DNA from: Miscanthus floridulus
Taxonomy: Eukaryota > Streptophyta > Magnoliopsida > Poales > Poaceae
Direction of reading: 5' to 3'
DNA length: 64,000 nt
Assembly (NCBI RefSeq): GCF_019320115.1
Contig: NC_089589.1
Location: forward strand, 21,848,580 to 21,912,579
Below are positions 22,239 through 33,900 of the stretch, piece after piece. The stretch's first letter is position 1, and the number at the start of each line of letters is the position of its first letter. The position numbers and the translations under genes are program-made. The notes beneath the pieces were generated by a model. That model had not been told where the DNA came from, ran no database searches, and saw only the letters and a list, made by a program, of their open reading frames with translations.

Positions 22239-25200
22239 ATGGATCAAGAGTGGATGCATCTGTCCCAAACGGACAAGTGGTACATGCATGGCATCGGCCA
22301 GTTTGTCACCGATGCCAAAGCCCATGCTGGGAATGGGAACCCTATCTTCTGCCCATGCAAAGATTGCAAGAATCAAAGGAACTTTCATCAAATTGAGTCT
22401 ATACGATCACACTTGATTACCAGGGGGTTCATGCCAAACTATACGATATGGACTATGCATGGCGAGGTTGGTGTGAATGTTCTGCAGGAAAATGATGATG
22501 ACGTGGACATGCCTGACGTAGCCATCCACGATGGTGACGAGGAACCCTGTGTCAACACAGAACCTATGGCCGTAATTAATAAAGTGTTTAGGAACACGCT
22601 AGCTGACGACCCCGAGGATAACGATGGCATTTCTCAGCTGCTACGTAATGTAGAGACCGGATGACTTAGTGAAAGATAGCTGAGAAAGCTAGATAAAATG
22701 AGACAAGATGGCAAAACACCATTGTATAGGGACTATGCAATGAGCAAACTGGAAGCCGACATCATGCTGTTAGAGTTCAAATTGACAAACAGATTGAGCG
22801 ATAAAGGCTTCGATCAGTTGTTAGGTATAATAAGGAAAATGCTCTCAGAAAAAAAACGAGTTGCCAGAAAAGACATACTTGGACAAGCAAATGATCTACC
22901 CCATCGGCCTCGAGGTTGAAAAAATCCACGCGTGTTCCAATGAATGAATATTGTACCATGGAGAAAAATACAAAGACTTGGACAAGTGCCCCAAGTGTGA
23001 AGCTCCACCGTACAAGGAAGGGCCGTTAGATGAGGGTACCAAGACCAGAGGAGGTCTCATAAAGGTCGTTTGGTATTTCCCTATAGCTCCCTAGGATGCA
23101 TAGGCTGTTTGCATGTGCAAAGTCAGCCAAGCTATTGCGCTGGCATGGCGAAGAGTGTAAGAAAGATACAATGATGAGGCATCCCGCCGATGGGCATGAC
23201 TGGAGGACTATCAATACTATGTTCTATAAGGACATCCATGGAGAGGTAAGGAACCTTTGGTTTGCTTTGAGCATATATGGGATGAATCCTTTTGACCAGG
23301 TTAGAAGCAATCATAGCACCTGGCTAGTGACGCTCTCTATATACAACCTTACACCTAGGGTCTGTATGAAGCGGTCATACATCCAGATGCCACAACTGAT
23401 CCCAGGGCCAAGACAACCTAGGAATGACATCGATGTGTTTCTGGAACTAGTAATCGATGAACTAGTGGAGATGTTTGAAAAGGGTGTGTTGGATGTTTGG
23501 GACAAGTACAAAAAGGAACATGTGATGATCAAGGGAGTACTTATCGCTACAATCACCGACCTGCTAGGCCGAGGTTCGTTGTTTGGAGAGAAGACAAAAG
23601 GCTATACTGGATGTATCGAGTGCTTGGACGACACCGATGCAGTAAATCTGCCAAATAACTCAAAGATAGTTTATATGGGACACCATAGGTTCCTACCTAA
23701 GGATCACCCTTACCATAGGAACAGAAAAGATTTCAACGGTACTATTGAGAAACGCTTAGCTCCAAAATATGAAGACGGGCCTGCGATACTTCGAGAACTC
23801 AACAAACTAGAGGTTGTCCTTGGGAAGGGGGACAATGCAGTAGCAGCGCCTGATGTGAGCATTTGGAAGAAAAAATCTGTATTCTGGAAACTACCTTACT
23901 GGCCATTTCTGAGTGTACGCCACTATCTTGATCCCATGCACATCACTAAAAGCATGTGCACTAACACTCTTAACACCTTGATGGACACCGGGGGGACATC
24001 GAAGGATTCACTAGCCACACGCCTGGACATGCAACACTTGGGAATTAGGAAGGAGCTGCATCTCGTGGAGCTAGAGAATGGTCAGTTCGAACTTCTGGTT
24101 GTGTCAGGGACATTGAAGAAGGAAGAAAAGCATGCGCTTATTTCTTTCTTCAATGAACTCAAAGTCTCGACGGGCTACTATGTGAACCCAAAGAGGCTAG
24201 TGAACTTGAGAGAACTCAAGTTCAACTATGGCCCTATGAAGGCCCATGACTGTCATGTCATTATGACTCAGCTGCTCCCTGTTGCCCTGCGTGGTATCCT
24301 CCCCCCAAAGGTCCGCGCCCCAATCATAAAGCTTTGCTCGTTCTTCAACGCGATCTCAAAAAAGGTCATTGATGTGTCCACGCTAGAGCAGCTACAACGG
24401 GACATAGCCGAAACTCTTGTTAGGCTTGAGATGCATTTCCCGCCGACTTACTTTGATATCTCATTACATCTGCTCATTCATCTTGTTGACCAAATTAGAG
24501 CCCTTAGCCAAATGTACCTGCATCAGATGTTCCCTTTTGAAAGATTGATTAAAGTTTTCAGGAGGTATGTTAGGAACAGATTTAGGCCAGAAGGGGGCAT
24601 GGTTGAAGGATGGTCAATGGAGGAGGCCATTGAGTTCTGCTCATATTATCTGGACATTAAAAGGATCGGAGTTCCAGAATCTCATCATGAGGGAAGACTA
24701 CATGGCAAGGGAACGATTGGGGAGAAATCTGTTACAGTAGATGACCCTGTTTCTTTTAGATAGGCACAGTTCGCTGTTCTCCAGCAAGCTGAGGGTGTGA
24801 TGCCATACATTGATGAGCACAGGCAATCGCTGCAAACTCTGTATCCGAGCAGGTCGCCGGCTTGGCTAGATAAAAAACATAAGGAGTTATTTGTCAACTG
24901 GTTGCGACGTCGCTTGCTTGGAACAAAGTTGGGTAATCAACTGGATGCCTTAGCCAAGGGACCTTCGAGTACATATCTTAAGTACCAAGGGTATGAGATC
25001 AATGGATTCACATTTTACACAAAAAAGCAAGATGGAAAGAGCAAATACCAAAATTGTGGTGTTCATTTTGATGCTCATGACGAAAATGGCAACGTGCAGG
25101 TGACATACTATGGTTTCATAGAGGAGATATGAGAGCTAGCCTATGGTCCGTTGAAGGTAGCTCTTTTTCGCTGCTAGTGGGTCCGGCTCGAGGAAATCAA

Positions 25201-25526
25201 CACTGACAGCGAAGGGTTCACTACTGTTGATCTCACTAAGACCGCATATAGAGACAACCCCTTCGTCCTTGCAAGAGATGTTATGCAAGTCTTCTATGCA
25301 AGGGACAACAAGACAAAAGGAAGCCTAAAAGTAGTCCTAGAAGGGAAAAAGGAAGATTATCGGTGTCGATGGAGTGACGGACGATGAAGACTACAGGGGC
25401 TATCAGCAAATGCCTCCATTCGGGGTGAACGTACCCCTACCTATCATTCAAGAGGGTGACGAACCTGCTTACGTACGGCTTGATCACAATGAGGCCCTCA
25501 TTGTTGATGCACCTAAAGATAGTTAG
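22239..25526 (+). pseudogene. CACTA transposase (TNP2 with Transpos_assoc, DUF4218 and DUF4216)
   Basis: ATG at 22239, after an AG acceptor, gives MDQEWM and a Transpos_assoc domain with CPCKDCKN (about 22239-22460). TNP2 follows: the early part (22680-23095) is frameshifted and carries stops, while 23096-24763 is one long open stretch (LRWHGEECKKD, RHPADG, GMNPFDQV, VLIATITDLLG, TKGYTGC, YMGHHRFLP, RHYLDPMHITKSM). DUF4218 (about 24240-24660, HDCHVIMTQLLPVALRG) and DUF4216 (about 25000-25320, YYGFIEEI) come next; the frame runs out at 25526. Stops at 22662, about 23093, 24761, 25130 and 25175 and shifts near 22850 and 25350 inactivate it. The family enzyme cuts at the CACTA ends and inserts with 3-bp staggers. 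Confidence 0.9.
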
Positions 25527-25927
25527 ATTATTGTTAACTATGTAATCATTATGCACATAACCGTGAAGGATGTTTGATCCTGATGAAACTCTCAACTCCT
25601 CTCTCCTCCTCGTTAATACTCTGCCAACTCATCAAATATGCTGACGTATCATTTCTAAACTTTACTCTCTGAATTTAAACACCAGCTAAATATAAATATA
25701 AATATATATCTCTAGACTTTCGATAGAAGGACATTAGGGCGGCCATTCTCTTCCGAGCTACTACTAGTAGTGAGGGATCCACAGCTCCTCGACGCCACTG
25801 GTCCCCAACCAGTTTGTAGTCCCTGCTCACAATACGTGAAGGAGCCCAGCCCATAGCCCACAGCCCATATGTCAGTCAACATTGTAATAACATTCTCTAA
25901 TTTTTTTTCTTTTTCTCCGCACATGTA

Positions 25928-26287
25928 GATTGCGCTCCAGGACCTTACCTATGCTGCATGTGGCTTGTGGGCCATTCTAGACCAAGCTACGGAGCAACTC
26001 AGGTACGATTGGGACTTCTGCAATGGTAAAATCGACCAGCTCACTATAGAAGAACGCTAGTACTGCATAAGGATTACTAATAGGGGCAATGGTCATTCAG
26101 TAGGTTGCATCTATGGTCGACCATTCTTTCGGTATTGTGAGGCATGAGAGAGTGCACTCATACGGGCATTGGACTTCATCGATACAAGCGGATACATAAT
26201 CCGTGACATCAATTACTATATATGGCTACAGAGGCATGTTAGTGTGCGTGGCCCGATCGAACCTGGCAGTGATTCCGATAGTAATTA
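25928..26287 (+). pseudogene. Unrecognised exon-like segment downstream of the transposase
   Basis: After an AG (25926-25928) the frame IALQDLTYAACGLWAIL, then RITNRGNGHSVGCIYGRPFF, then ALDFIDTSGYIIRDINYYIW and GPIEPGSDSDSN runs to a stop near 26287 with only two internal stops, coding-like against its surroundings. I do not recognise a domain. It may be a last exon of the transposase gene or part of an accessory CACTA gene. Confidence 0.35.
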
Positions 26288-26386
26288 ATGTTTATTGGGT
26301 TCTAATTTTAATTTCTATGACTTTGTGTGTTTAATTATTGTCATGCATGTAATTTGTGTAACATTTGTTGGGCAACTAGAAATATA

Positions 26387-28325
26387 CATTCCGATGTCAT
26401 ATTCGTCTCAAACTTTTTCTTAGGCTTCCACGTGCCACGTGTGAAGGAAACACCTAGTTTGAGATTTTCCAGAGATGGTTTGCTACTTTCTGAGGTTTAC
26501 TTGAATTTCTATGCGACGACATCGTTTAATTATAGGTTGAACTGAGTCTACCCATGAAAAGATCCAGAATGGTGCCAAACTATTACACAGGCTCTAATGT
26601 GCCCTAGGGATAAGAATTTTGTGGAGGTGGATGACAAAATATATTGGGTCCAAGATGAAATTCACCCTCTTTTGTCTCATTCGGCACAGAGAAAAATATA
26701 ATAAATAAAAAAACTGATAAAAAAAACCTCAGATCCTGTGTGGGTTCTTAATTTGGGTGTACATGCTTGCCAAAAAAATTTCAAGCCATTTCGATATAGG
26801 CGGAGTATACATGCTTCACAGAGGTACATGTGCCTTTTCATCGAATCATGACTATACACATAGGTTATCCAGGTTTCTGTGGTTCATAGACATTCCGGTG
26901 TCGTATTCATCTCAAACTTTTTCTTAGGCTTGCACGTGCCACGTGTGAAGGAAAGACCAAGTTTGGGATTTTCCAGAGATGGTTTGCTACTTTTTGAGGT
27001 TTAATTGAATTTCCGCGCGACGACATCGTTTAATTATAGGTTGAATTGAGTCTACCCACGAAAAGATCTAAAATAGTGCCAAACTTTTACACAGGCTCTA
27101 ATGTGCCCTTGGGATAAGAATTTTGTGGAGGTGGATGACAAAATCTATTAGGTCCAAGATGAAATTCACCCTCTTTTGTCTGATTCGGCACAGAGAAAAA
27201 TATAATAAATAAAAAAACTGATCAGAAAAACCTCAGATCCTGTGTGGGGTCTTAATTTGGGCGTACATGCTTGCCAAAAAAATTTCAAGCCATTTCGATA
27301 TAGGCGGAGTATACATGCTTCACAGAGGTACATGTGCCTTTTCATCGAACCATGACTATACACATAGGTTTTCAAGGTTTATGTGGTTCATAGGCATTCC
27401 GATGTCGTATTCGTCTTAAACTTTTTTTTAGGCTTGCACATGCCACGTGTGAAGGAAACACCAAGTTTGGGATTTTCCAGAGATGGTTTGCTACTTTCTA
27501 AGGTTTAATTGAATTTCCTCGCGACGACACTATTTAATTATAGGTTGAACTGAGTCTACCCACGAAAAGATCCGGAATGGTGCCAAACTTTTATACATGC
27601 TCTAATGTGCCCTAGGTATAAGAAATTTGTGGAGGTGGATGAAAAAATCTATTGGGTCCAAGATGAAATTCACCCTCTTTTGTATCATTTGGCATAGAGA
27701 AAAATATAATAAATAAAAAAATGAACAGAAAAACCTAAGATCCTGTGTGGGGTCTTAATTTGGGTGTACATGCTTGCCAAAAAAATTTCAAGCCATGTCG
27801 ACATAGGCGGAGTATACATGCTTCACACAGGTACATGTGCCCATTCATCGAACCATGACTATACATATATGTTATCAAGGTTTCTGTGGTTCATAGGTAT
27901 TCCGGTGTCATATTGGTCTCAAACTTTTTCTTAGGCTTGCATGTGCCACGTGTGAAGGAAACACCAAGTTTGGGATTTTTCGGAGAAGGTTGGCTACTTT
28001 TTGAGGTTTAATTGAATTTTCGCGCGACGAGACCGTTTAATTATAATTTAAAATGTGTCTACCCACTAAAAGATTCGGAATGGTGCAAAACTTTTACACA
28101 GGCTCTAATGTGCCCTAGGATTAAGAATTTTGTGGAGGTGGATGAAAAAATCTATTGGGTCCAAGATGAAATTCACCCTCTTTTGTCTCATTCAGCACAC
28201 AAAAAAATATAATAAATAAAAAAACTGATCAGAAAAACATAAGATCCTGTGTGGGGTCTTAATTTGGGTGTACAAGCTTGCCAAAAATATTTCAAGCCAT
28301 TTCGACATAGGAATACATATGCTTC
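26387..28325 (+). repeat. Tandem array of a 504-bp unit, 3.85 copies
   Basis: Copies start at 26387, 26891, 27395 and 27898 (periods 504, 504, 503); the last is cut at about 28325. Identity by eye is above 90%. Each unit carries a CACGTG G-box (26436, 26940, 27444, 27947); copies 1 and 2 have a second one seven bases earlier. Short frames such as 28012-28212 recur in each unit but are broken in others, so I do not call them coding. The array sits between the two gene blocks of the CACTA. Confidence 0.9.
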
Positions 28326-28489
28326 TGTTTATTCAGTATATAAAAGAAATTTTTTAATATATATAAACATCACTGTCGGTTTCAAAAAACTGGCATTGAT
28401 GAGAATCAACTGACAGTGACACTGATTATCACTGTCGGTTTATTTTGAAAACCGGTAGTGATATATAAAAAATTAAAAAAAAATGTGCC

Positions 28490-28553
28490 AGCCCTCGGGT
28501 TCAAGCACGGGTCTTAGGCTGCAGAGTTCAGAGACTTAACCGCTGCGCTAGTA
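28490..28553 (-). other. tRNA-like module 1 (A box and B box)
   Basis: On the minus strand TAGCGCAGCGG (28550-28540) is an exact A box (TRGCNNAGYGG) and TGCTTGAACCC (28507-28497) a weaker B box; their starts are 43 nt apart, as in a tRNA without a long variable arm. No acceptor stem pairs, so it is not a functional tRNA gene. Confidence 0.6.
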
Positions 28554-28636
28554 TAGGATGTGTGCCAAGGTTATTTACTTCTTCCTTTTGACCTTTAGCC
28601 GATTAAAAAATTATAAAATAGAATAAAAAAATTGGG

Positions 28637-28700
28637 CCGCCTGGAACTCGAACAAGGGTCTCGAGGGCTAAGTTGAGGGGTCTTAACCGTTGTGCCAGTA
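28637..28700 (-). other. tRNA-like module 2 (A box and B box)
   Basis: Minus strand: TGGCACAACGG (28697-28687) and TGTTCGAGTTC, start spacing 43 nt. It resembles module 3 closely (GGTTAAGACC, CTCAACTTAGCCC), the two being copies within the duplicated block. Confidence 0.65.
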
Positions 28701-28887
28701 TGAGTTCGAAAGAAAACGAAAACTTATCCTACTTAACACCTAACTGACACAGCACATCACTGCCAGTTTGGGGAGTGACTCGGCAGTGATGTACCCCATC
28801 ACTGTCAGTTTACAAGCAGAATCGGCAGTGATGAGCTATTTCCTAAAATAAATTAATAATTTATGAAATAGAACAAAAAAATTTGGA

Positions 28888-28951
28888 CCGCCTGGGACTC
28901 GAACACGGTTCTCGGGGGCTAAGTTGAGAGGTCTTAACCATTGTACCAGTA
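28888..28951 (-). other. tRNA-like module 3 (A box and B box)
   Basis: Minus strand: TGGTACAATGG (28948-28938) and TGTTCGAGTCC (ten of eleven B-box positions), start spacing 43 nt. It lies 150 bp upstream of a TATA box (29097) on the opposite strand. Confidence 0.65.
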
Positions 28952-29096
28952 GGAGGAGTTCGAAAGAAAACGAAAACTTATCCTACTTAACACCTAACTG
29001 CTACAGCACATCACTGCTGGTTTGGGGAGTGACCCGGCAGTGATGTGCCCCATCACTGTCGGTTTACAAGCAGACCCGGCAGTGATGAGCTAATGC

Positions 29097-29104
29097 TATA
29101 AAAG
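29097..29104 (+). promoter_or_regulatory. TATA box of the second CACTA gene block
   Basis: TATAAAAG follows the internal subterminal repeats and precedes a CG-rich leader starting about 29140. This layout (repeats, TATA, GC-rich leader) is that of the promoter regions at CACTA ends. Confidence 0.55.
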
Positions 29105-29149
29105 AGACGTGGGTTGAAATTATCCAAATTCATTTCAACCCGTGCCAAC

Positions 29150-29550
29150 CCCTCCCCCCGCGCCGCCGGAGCACCACCCCGCGCCGGAGCACCGCCCCAC
29201 GCTGTCCACCGCCCCATGCCGGAGCTCCGCCCCACGCCGGAACACCACCCCACGCCATCCACAGCCCCAAGCTGGAGCACCGCACCGTCCGTGCCAAGCC
29301 GAAGCACCGCGCCATGCCATCCACCGCCCCAAGCCAAAGCACCGTGCCGTCCGTGCCAAGCCGGAGCACCGCACCGTCCAGAGCATCGCGTCGTCCGTCC
29401 CACCACCGAGGCCTTCCAAGCTGGAGCACCACGCCGTCCGTGCCAAGCCGGAGCACCATGCCACGCCGTCCACCGCCCCAAGCCGAAGCACCGCGCCATC
29501 CGTGCCAAGCCGGAAGACCGCGCCGTCCGTCCCACCGCCGGGGCCTTTAG
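29150..29550 (+). repeat. GC-rich minisatellite-like leader
   Basis: Many variants of GCCAAGCCGGAGCACCGC and CCGTCCACCGCCCCAAGCC are repeated in irregular order. The composition keeps several frames open on both strands (up to 192 codons), which is not evidence for a protein. It probably forms the 5' transcribed leader of the second gene block. Confidence 0.65.
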
Positions 29551-30414
29551 GAGCGCGCGGACAGCTGCTTTCCCACCCCCACGATGAGTGCGTGGCTCAC
29601 TGCCCGCTACGTGTCTGATGAAATGTCCCACAGCTGCTTACTTGAATTAGTAGAGGCTTTTCATTTACCAAGTACTACAACTTATTGTTTGATATGATAA
29701 TTTACTTGCCATAATTTATGTTACTGCTACTTTATTGCAATGCTAGCATATAGTTTGATCATGAATGTCTAGTCTATAGTGCCACCGATGCTCAATGTTT
29801 TTGGATGTGAGGATGGAGTATATATATTTTAGACCTATAGAACTAATATATGTCCAAACTTGTCATGGAATTCTCCATGCTATCAGCATAAAGATGCATA
29901 ATTATTAACTTATGCAAGATTACAAGTAATACATAGTTATGTAGCCTTGTGCATTAAACTGGGAATATTTTCCAACAATCCTATCTTATTATGAGTTTTT
30001 GCATGTCACTTTCCTGGGATAGTATGAGATGCATATTTGCCCCTACCAACCATGTAAGATTCAGATCAAAGTATCACTAATTTGGAAAGATGCTTACCTG
30101 CACTGATACTTGTGAAAGAACCTCGCGTCGATGATTGGGGGATTTATAGTGAGACTGAAGACTCTGAGACATCTCTAGGAGTATATCCAAAAGTCTTAAA
30201 CTGGCTCTCTAAATCATCATTTGGTTTTTAACGAATACAAAATATTCTTCATATCTTTCCTACATCTAACAACTATTACTGAGGCACGTGAATAGCTGTT
30301 TTCCAAACACTCCTATCTATGCAATGGTTGTGTGTTATTCATAAATATATTAAATTTTATAAGAATACATCATGTTTCAATGACAATCTAATTTACTTAA
30401 ATGTATAGGCAACC
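29551..30414 (+). other. AT-rich intron-like segment
   Basis: No coding signal. It separates the GC-rich leader from the next exon, which begins after an AG (GTATAG, 30404-30409), and is most simply a long leader intron of the second gene block. Confidence 0.4.
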
Positions 30415-30764
30415 ATGGCATGGTATGTAGTGCATGTTGGTCACATGCCTAAGATTTATCGAACCTGGGAAGATTGCTATGCACAAGTCAATCGCTACCC
30501 TAGTAATTTGCATAAAAATACAACACAGAAGCTGAAGCTTTGAGGGCCTACTATAGTCAACCGGCCAACCTTGCAAACCATGGGCAACCGGCCTACTATG
30601 GTCCAATGAATGCAAACCATGGTCATCCACTGGCACTAGAGATCGAAGAGAAGCCACCCGCCTGAGATATGAAGATTAGGAGAATTGCTCCTTGGTCTTG
30701 GAAAGATGTCATGCTTTTATTTATAGCTATGGTCATCGCTTTTCTTATTTGGATGTTGATGTAG
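30415..30764 (+). pseudogene. Small RNase-H1 N-terminal (viroplasmin-fold) domain protein with C-terminal membrane anchor
   Basis: ATG at 30415 gives MAWYVVHVGHMPKIYRTWED and CYAQVNRYPSNLHK, the pattern WYVV-x-G-x-PxIY-x-W-x-x-C-x-x-QVN of the hybrid-binding/viroplasmin domain (Pfam Cauli_VI, RNase H1 N-terminus). A one-base shift in an A-run near 30515 leads to the continuation NTEAEALRAYY, then a Y/N/H/G/P-rich linker. After TGA (30663-30665) the same frame reads MKIRRIAPWSWKDVML and a hydrophobic stretch FIAMVIAFLIWMLM ending at TAG 30762-30764, a clear membrane helix. The domain binds RNA:DNA hybrids or dsRNA in other proteins; the RNase H catalytic domain is absent. It sits inside the CACTA between the transposase and the C48 gene. 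Confidence 0.65.
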
Positions 30765-30933
30765 ACTTAGTTTCATAGAACAGTAGGTGGACTTTGTTGT
30801 ATGTGGTCAATCAAACAATGAATTTGTTCGAGGTGAACATATGCTATTATTTGACTTTGTTGTATGTGGACTTATTATTAGACTTTGCATTAAACATATT
30901 ATATTTATATATATGAACATATGCTATTAGTAG

Positions 30934-33900
30934 TTGTCCGCGGCCAAAACTAACCACGATCGTGTCACAGCCAAGACTCATCGTCGCCTATTACCCCATC
31001 GCCGAAGAATAGATCGGCAACAAGAAGCGACTAATATCGCTGGGACAGGAGAGCCGCATGATCCGACAAACGGTGACGGTGTCAATCAGGTCAGTGAGAA
31101 TGAGCAGCCATGGACCACGTCCGGCCTACTCGATCTGGGTCAAAATGACCAAGATGGCCAGGTAACTTTGGTATCATGTGACTATGTAGCCACACACGCT
31201 AATCAATTAAGAGGGTCATAGCTTACTTGGTGTCTCTAGCAGGAGCCTCCGCCGGCCGAGGAGCCAGAGGGTTCAGGTAGAAGGAAGGCCAGATCCAAGC
31301 GAGGCGTGTCAAAGATTCCTGTTGGTAGGAATGCACACTGGTACATTACTGAGTTCGATGAATTCAGGGATCCACTCTCACTGCCTATAGCTTTGACCAA
31401 ATACAAGACTATCCTCGGGTTACTTGTTAGGGACTTCATCCCGATTAGGTATAGGAAGTGGATTGGGAAAGATGATGACCCGTGGAGGGTTCCCGAAAGT
31501 GAGAAGGATTACATATGGGATGTCAAGATCCTAGAGTATTTCACTTTCCCAACCGAGTATGACAGGGAGTTAGTCAAGAAAAAAACAAAAGAAATCATGG
31601 GGACATGCTTCAAGAATTTCAAGGGGACATTATACAAGAATTTTGTCCTCCAAAATAAAGAACTAGATTTCGATGGTGGACAGTTTAGCAAGCAGAAGGA
31701 CTTATGGCAGGATTTCAAGGAATACAGGTTATCCGAGGAGTACTTAGCACTGAGCAGGAAGAATAAGGAGAACTCATAGAAAGTGACGAATCCTCATCAT
31801 CTCGGCTCTCATGGCTACGCCAAAAATATGCTAGAATTTAAAGTAGAACTTCAAAAGATGGATCGCCTTGCTGAGGAAGGCGTTTAGGTTGAGACCATCG
31901 ATTGGGAGGCCATATCGGTATTATACTGTATGGGGAGGAATGTACGGCATGCCGAGGATGGGAGCTTTTGCTCCACAAATCAACCCATGAGCGAACTCAT
32001 CTAGAGGATCTCCCAGGTAACTGAGGAGGTGAGGTAAGGGACTCGCACTTCTAATAGGGAGAAAGACGTGCTCACCCAAGCACTCAAAACCAAAGAGCAC
32101 CTTGGTCACACTAGAGGAACCGGTGTTGTTCCTTGGAAACTAGCATTCCCCCAAGAATCTAACACTTATCGGAGCCGCTCGAGGGGTAGAGCGGAACATG
32201 AGGCAGAGTATTTGAGGCGACTAAAAGAGATGGAAGACAGAATGGATGCACGGATTGAGGCGACTGTTGAAGCGCGAGTCGAGCAAATTTTGCTGTTCAA
32301 GGGGTCAGGAGTACCACAAAACCCTACTCCTACTTCCTTTAGCCCATAGTTTAGGGGTCGCAGCAGCTGCGGATCGACCCCGCTCGACGAAGAAGAGGTG
32401 AATTTGCCTCATCCGGTGGATGGCATCACTGAACCCGTCAATGTCAAGTTGTACATCTGTTAGGAATGGACAAAGGACAAGGTGGCGCTCGGCCAGGCCT
32501 GGCCTGCAGGAGATGGGATAATTAATGGCCGCCCAATTCCACAGGGGTACGCTCATGTCACCATTGATAGAATACTTGATAAGAAGTATAACAAGATACC
32601 AATTGAGTACCCCGTAGTTGAAGATAGGCTAAAACTTGGTCAAAACAAGGGCTCTCAAGTGGCCTGGTGCAAGCGCTTCATTAAGATTGACCACCAATTG
32701 TCCTCTGATGATGAGGACGACTGCGGGTTTTCGCCCACCCGCGATGATCACTCACCATCTCCCAACAGAGATCACTCCTCTCCTCATCCGGAGCCATCAC
32801 CCCCGAGAAGACAGAGGTATCCTTCTATTCCTCCTCGTCCGACTCCATCTTCATCAGCCCCGAAAAAAGAGACTCCTCCTCCTCCTCCTCCATCTTCATC
32901 AGCGCCGGGAAAACAGAATTCTTGTTGTCATCCTCCTCCTCCTCCTCCACCTCAGCCCAAAACAAGATCAAGGACATCCTCGCAATCGCAGAAAAGGTCC
33001 TTGGATTCGGTCGCTAATGCTCCCAAAGTGGACCAACAGAAAAGAAAAAGGCCATTCAGTGGCAGCGTTACCACCTTGATGAAAGAAAAAAATTACAGCA
33101 CACATCTCGAAGGAAGATTGTGTTAGTTTATTCAATCTCTGTGCCTCACTGCCTTTGTTTTTGTTGAAGTCCAAATTCGAAAGGCAAACACAGAATAAAT
33201 ACGCTACAACAAGAGACGAAGAAATACACAATAAAGATTTAAGGAACATACAGAAGTACGTCGAAGACAACCCAGGATTAACCATGGAAGAGGCCGTGAA
33301 CATCTATTATGATGTACAAGGGATGGGAACACCGGCAATGAAGTATGAAAGGGGCAATCTTTTGGTTCCCGATCATGAGTATAAAAATCTGACAACATAT
33401 ATGCGCCAGTTACACGAATATTACATGGCTCAAGCAACAAAGACAGACGACTTTGGTTTTGAGGTTATTATCCGTTCGCCACATGTTTTCCATTATCCTG
33501 AAGAAGAGAAGTTCAATGTCGAGTGAGAGTGCTTGTTCCAGCTATACCAGAAATGCTCTCTCAATGTTCAAATGTTGACGCTGTGGACTATGTAAGTACC
33601 CTAAATGCACGATATTACAATTAACTACTCTCTCGAGACACAAATTGTTAAGTTTTGAGCACTTCCCACGATTTTATGTAGGTGTATAGCAAAATTTTGC
33701 ATTCTAAAAAGCAAATGGGATTACATAGGCTTCTTGGACCCCTTGCGAGTCAATGAGAGGACATATCTAGGCCTCCATGGATGTGACGTGGAAGACCTGA
33801 AATAGAGATTGATTGCTATTTTCGACGAATTCACGATGAAGAAGAAAACCCACATACTTCTAGCCTACAACTGCGAGTATGTGTTCTCGGCTTTTAATTT

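Larger units (their letters stand above)
28366..29095 (+). repeat. Internal subterminal-type repeats upstream of the second CACTA gene
   Basis: ACTGTCGGTTT/ACTGCCAGTTT motifs that normally lie at CACTA ends recur here in the middle of the element, at about 28371, 28430, 28755, 28800, 29003 and 29053. A block of about 245 bp is duplicated (28630-28850 and 28875-29095), each copy with a tRNA-like module. Position directly before the TATA box at 29097 suggests they regulate the second gene block. Confidence 0.8.

Noticed and set aside
29053..29631. Overlapping ORFs up to 192 codons on both strands
   Set aside because: GC-rich minisatellite keeps all frames open; no start context or domain.
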